A stretch of DNA of 64,000 bases from Tanytarsus gracilentus (taxonomy: Eukaryota; Arthropoda; Insecta; Diptera; Chironomidae): contig JAXRKN010000033.1 in the NCBI GenBank assembly GCA_038502055.1, positions 372,001 through 436,000 of the forward strand. Reading direction: 5' to 3'. Below, one piece after another: positions 60,761-64,000 of the stretch. How positions within the stretch are numbered: position 1 is the stretch's first letter; the number at the start of each line of letters is the position of its first letter. Both the position numbers and the translations under genes were made by a program. The notes beneath the pieces are model-generated. The model was not told the origin of the DNA, made no database searches, and saw nothing but the letters and a program-made list of their open reading frames with translations.

Positions 60761-63700
60761 GCGACTCTTAATGAGAGAACGAAGAATTTTTAAATGAGTT
60801 TGGAAAATAGAAAAAAGTTTTAATCATGTTAAAATCTTGCGGGAAAACTTGGAACAAAAATTTGAGTTTACTTTCTCAATCATGATTTTGTTTTAAAAAA
60901 TATTATTTTAAAGCTCTAAAAAGTTTGATTTTAAAAAGCTTTAAGATTTAAATTTAAAAAATTAATTTCCTTTAAAACATTAAAAATCTAAAATTTAAAA
61001 GCTTTTTTTATAAAATTAAAGCTCTCTTAAAAAACCCTAAATCATTCCACCCAAAGAACCTTCCATACGCAAGCATTATGTAATTGCTTTCATTATCCAC
61101 CCAACACAAGCCCAGAGATGATCAGAGAAAGCTAACAATGCCGAGTTTATCTTTCAGCCCTTATTTTATGTACAAATTTTCGCCTCTCATCTTTAATCCT
61201 TTCAAAAACTTTCAATTAATTTCCTCTCCTTCTAATTACGATCGAAAGATATAAGAGGAGCAAAAATTTCTTGTTCATGCATTCATTGCGATGATGATGG
61301 ATGATGTTAAGTGAAAATTGCGTGTCTTCACTTTAAATTGAGCTTCTTCATCCAATTTATCGAAATAATCGAGAAATCTTCTGAATGACATCAAGATTAA
61401 TTAATTTTAGTCATTACAGTCCCGTTCAATGTCTTTTTTTTCTCTCGAAACCTTTGCTTTTATCTAAATAGAATGAATTTCCTCTTGTGTGACGCGCTTT
61501 GGGGTTGAAAAGGTCTTTTATGCTGCTCTGCCATTGTCATAAACAAATCATAATGTTTGAGGTTGTAAATGGAATGAAATTCAGAGTCGTTGTGTAATAA
61601 TTTCTATGGAGAATGTTAAATAAGCTGTTTTACTCTCTTGAATGCTTTTCTCATAAGTTTTGTTAGAGATTGAAAAATGAAGTCGGATTTTTTAGAAATA
61701 ATTTATTTATGTTAAGGTGAAATTTAATGACATTACTGCATCTGTTTATTTTCTAGTAAATTCCATTTGAATCATTTTAAAATTGTTCTTTACAAAATTT
61801 TATAAAAATGTTCATTAAATTCACATAAATTATCCGGAGCGACTTTTAAATTTTCTTCGACATGAAAAGATTTAAATTCATTCACTCAGCGCACAAATTC
61901 TCGTTTAAAATTTCAATTGTTCAAAAATTTAATTTCGGAAAGCTATTTCGTCTGGATTAAGCATGTAAATTAAATGAAATTTTAATGATAAATTATTTCC
62001 TCGCTGCTAAAGTGTGACTTTGAATGTAAATTAGTGCTCGTGACAATGTTGCACATCTACGAAGAAAAAGAATTAAATTTCAATTAAAATCACCGCCATC
62101 TAGAAGCTTCCCCGTGATCTTTATTTTATTATTCTGATGCCAACTCGAAAAGGGACGAATTGAACTGAAAAAATTAGTCCTGAAAAAAATATTTAAATTT
62201 TTTGCCTCGAAATTCATTATCAAAAATTTAAATTTTTTTTTGTAACGGTTTTTTGCACATTTTCTTAATTTACTGGAAGAAAATTTTCCATGCATTTAAA
62301 TCTGCATCAGTGAAGAGCTAAAATCTGATTAATTGGCAGCGTGAAACTTTCTCATTGTCATGCGTCTTTATCATCGGTTGTAGCTCGGAGGGAGCTTGAA
62401 ACCAACTTATTTCCCTAGCAACTTTTTAGTCTGCATGTGGCTTCAAAGTGTGGGCGTCTATTCCTTTTCAGCATCAAATAATGAATTTTCTGTGGTTTCG
62501 AGTGTTAATTCATTTTTGTGGTTTTACTCACAAAAAAACTTTTCTTGCATTTAAGAGTTTGGAAATTACATCTCATGGACTTCACTCCATAATCATGTTT
62601 ATTTTAAAAATGAAATTGCGGCTTTTGTGCAGCATTTCGGAAAGTTTCATAGACTTCTCTTGTGTCTTTTCATTTCGAGTGAATTTTTATTGCAGTTGAA
62701 ACTTTTTTTTGTTGCCACTCGAGTTTATTTACAGACGAGCAACTAAAAGTGGTTTAACTTTTTTACTAATTAAAAATTTAATTCGTGTTGATGCAATAAA
62801 AGTGAGTTATAAAGTTTATTTAAATTAATAATAGAGTGCTACATCGACTGTATGCTTTTACATTAAATCTACACGCGCACATATCTTCACATGTTATCGA
62901 AAGCTTTCATCAATAAAGAATTTTTTTATGACGATACGAAAAGTCATAAAAACCATCGGCATTTTGAGTGTAAGCAAAAGTGGAAGTCAACAGTAAATAC
63001 ACCAAAAAGACCATCAATTTTTTTACGTACGTCTCTCGAGAGTGAGACATCAAGGAATGTCATAAGAAAATGTTTATGAATGATGAAGCGGTCCTTTGTC
63101 GGAAGGTGTCTATAAATAAAAACTCTCCACTGCGTCATCAATCGAGCATAAATTGGAAATCCGCATGAAGAAATTAATCCTCACGATGAGAAACGAAAAA
63201 TCAGCGATGATAAATTGAGAACTTGCGAGTTGAGACAATCGCATGATTCGAATGGATTCTTTATCGTGAGGGGTGCGACACTCGTAATATGAAATTTATA
63301 TCCAAAATACACAAATATTTTTCAAGTTTCCCGCCTCCTGAGTTCTCATCACAATTTCATTTCATTTCATTTCTTCTTTTCGCACATCTTCATGGTATTA
63401 AAAGAGAGAAAAGAAAATGGGAAAAAATTAATGATGAGAAACAAACTTTTGTTACACAGCAAAAACTACATCACGAAAAAGTTTATTGAAAAGGGTTGGA
63501 CATTTGGTGGATTTTTATGATTATAATTCTAATTTTTTTATCAACTACAATTAAATCTGGCAACCATTTGAGCAATTTTCTATATAGGAAGTTGTGTTGA
63601 AAACGGGAAGGAAATTGAAGCCAGAATGTTCCTCATAATTTGTATATATAGCAATTTCAAGCCATGCAAAAAACATCAAGACCATGCATTGTTTCATCGT

Positions 63701-64000
63701 CTCGACAACCGCGTCGGCATATGAAAGGCTTAGTGTTCACGTAAACTCATCTCCTCGCATCAACTTCATCGCCATTGACGTCCTTGTCGTTGATGATGTT
63801 GTTATTTGGTGAGAGCGAGAGGCATAAATACAATTTTTTTCTCTCTCTTATTGTCGCATGAGTGAAAATTTTCATTTTCAAACATATAATGAATCTACAC
63901 ATCGGTCGGAAGCTATGGCAACAGCAGCATTCAGCAGTTGTGCGGTAAAGCAACGATGAAAATTCATTATCGAATAACTCGAGAAAGAAAAACATTTCTA
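60761..64000. other. AT-rich DNA to the window edge, no gene seen
   Basis: Only short chance reading frames; no splice-bounded exon or structured RNA was found by eye. Confidence 0.55.

Overview
The window is nuclear DNA of an insect, most likely a lower (nematoceran) dipteran such as a chironomid midge. The evidence is very AT-rich DNA, short GT-AG introns of about 60-100 bp in most genes, and proteins closest in my memory to fly orthologues (nonA, slalom, an EF-hand nicotinamidase of the Naam type). The species cannot be fixed from the sequence alone. I read eleven protein-coding genes, one small-nucleolar-RNA host gene and one clear retrotransposon insertion. Exon boundaries were read by hand from splice consensus, reading-frame continuity and remembered family sequences; no alignment was run.

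Left block (1.9-20.6 kb), compact and gene-dense: a PARL-type mitochondrial rhomboid protease (-), Atg12 (+), the SNARE Ykt6 (-), the paraspeckle-type RNA-binding protein nonA (+), a multi-intron snoRNA host (+) with two U18-like snoRNAs, two paralogous C/D snoRNAs matching the 18S 530 loop and one C/D snoRNA matching 28S, a Cks cell-cycle subunit (-), a TMEM216-type ciliary transition-zone protein (+), the PAPS transporter slalom/SLC35B2 (-), the mRNA-export factor Chtop (+) and a dihydroxyacetone/triose kinase TKFC (-). Genes alternate strand almost strictly, giving four head-to-head pairs with short shared promoters and several tail-to-tail pairs. One tail-to-tail pair (snoRNA host/Cks) has interleaved poly(A) signals.

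Right block (20.6-64 kb), sparse: a single gene, Naam (nicotinamidase, +), has nine coding exons spread over 29.5 kb, with a 13.7-kb first intron and a 9.6-kb fourth intron. Intron 4 holds a complete same-strand alkaline phosphatase gene and a 1.3-kb non-LTR-type insertion with a perfect target-site duplication of at least 23 bp and an (ATCA)n tail. The flanks (20.6-25.8 kb and 55.4-64 kb) show no convincing genes apart from a weak candidate secreted-peptide exon pair near 60.5 kb.

Functionally the genes are mostly housekeeping: mitochondrial proteolysis, autophagy, membrane fusion, RNA processing and export, rRNA modification, cell cycle, cilium, sulfation and NAD salvage. Nothing suggests an operon, a virus or horizontal transfer.
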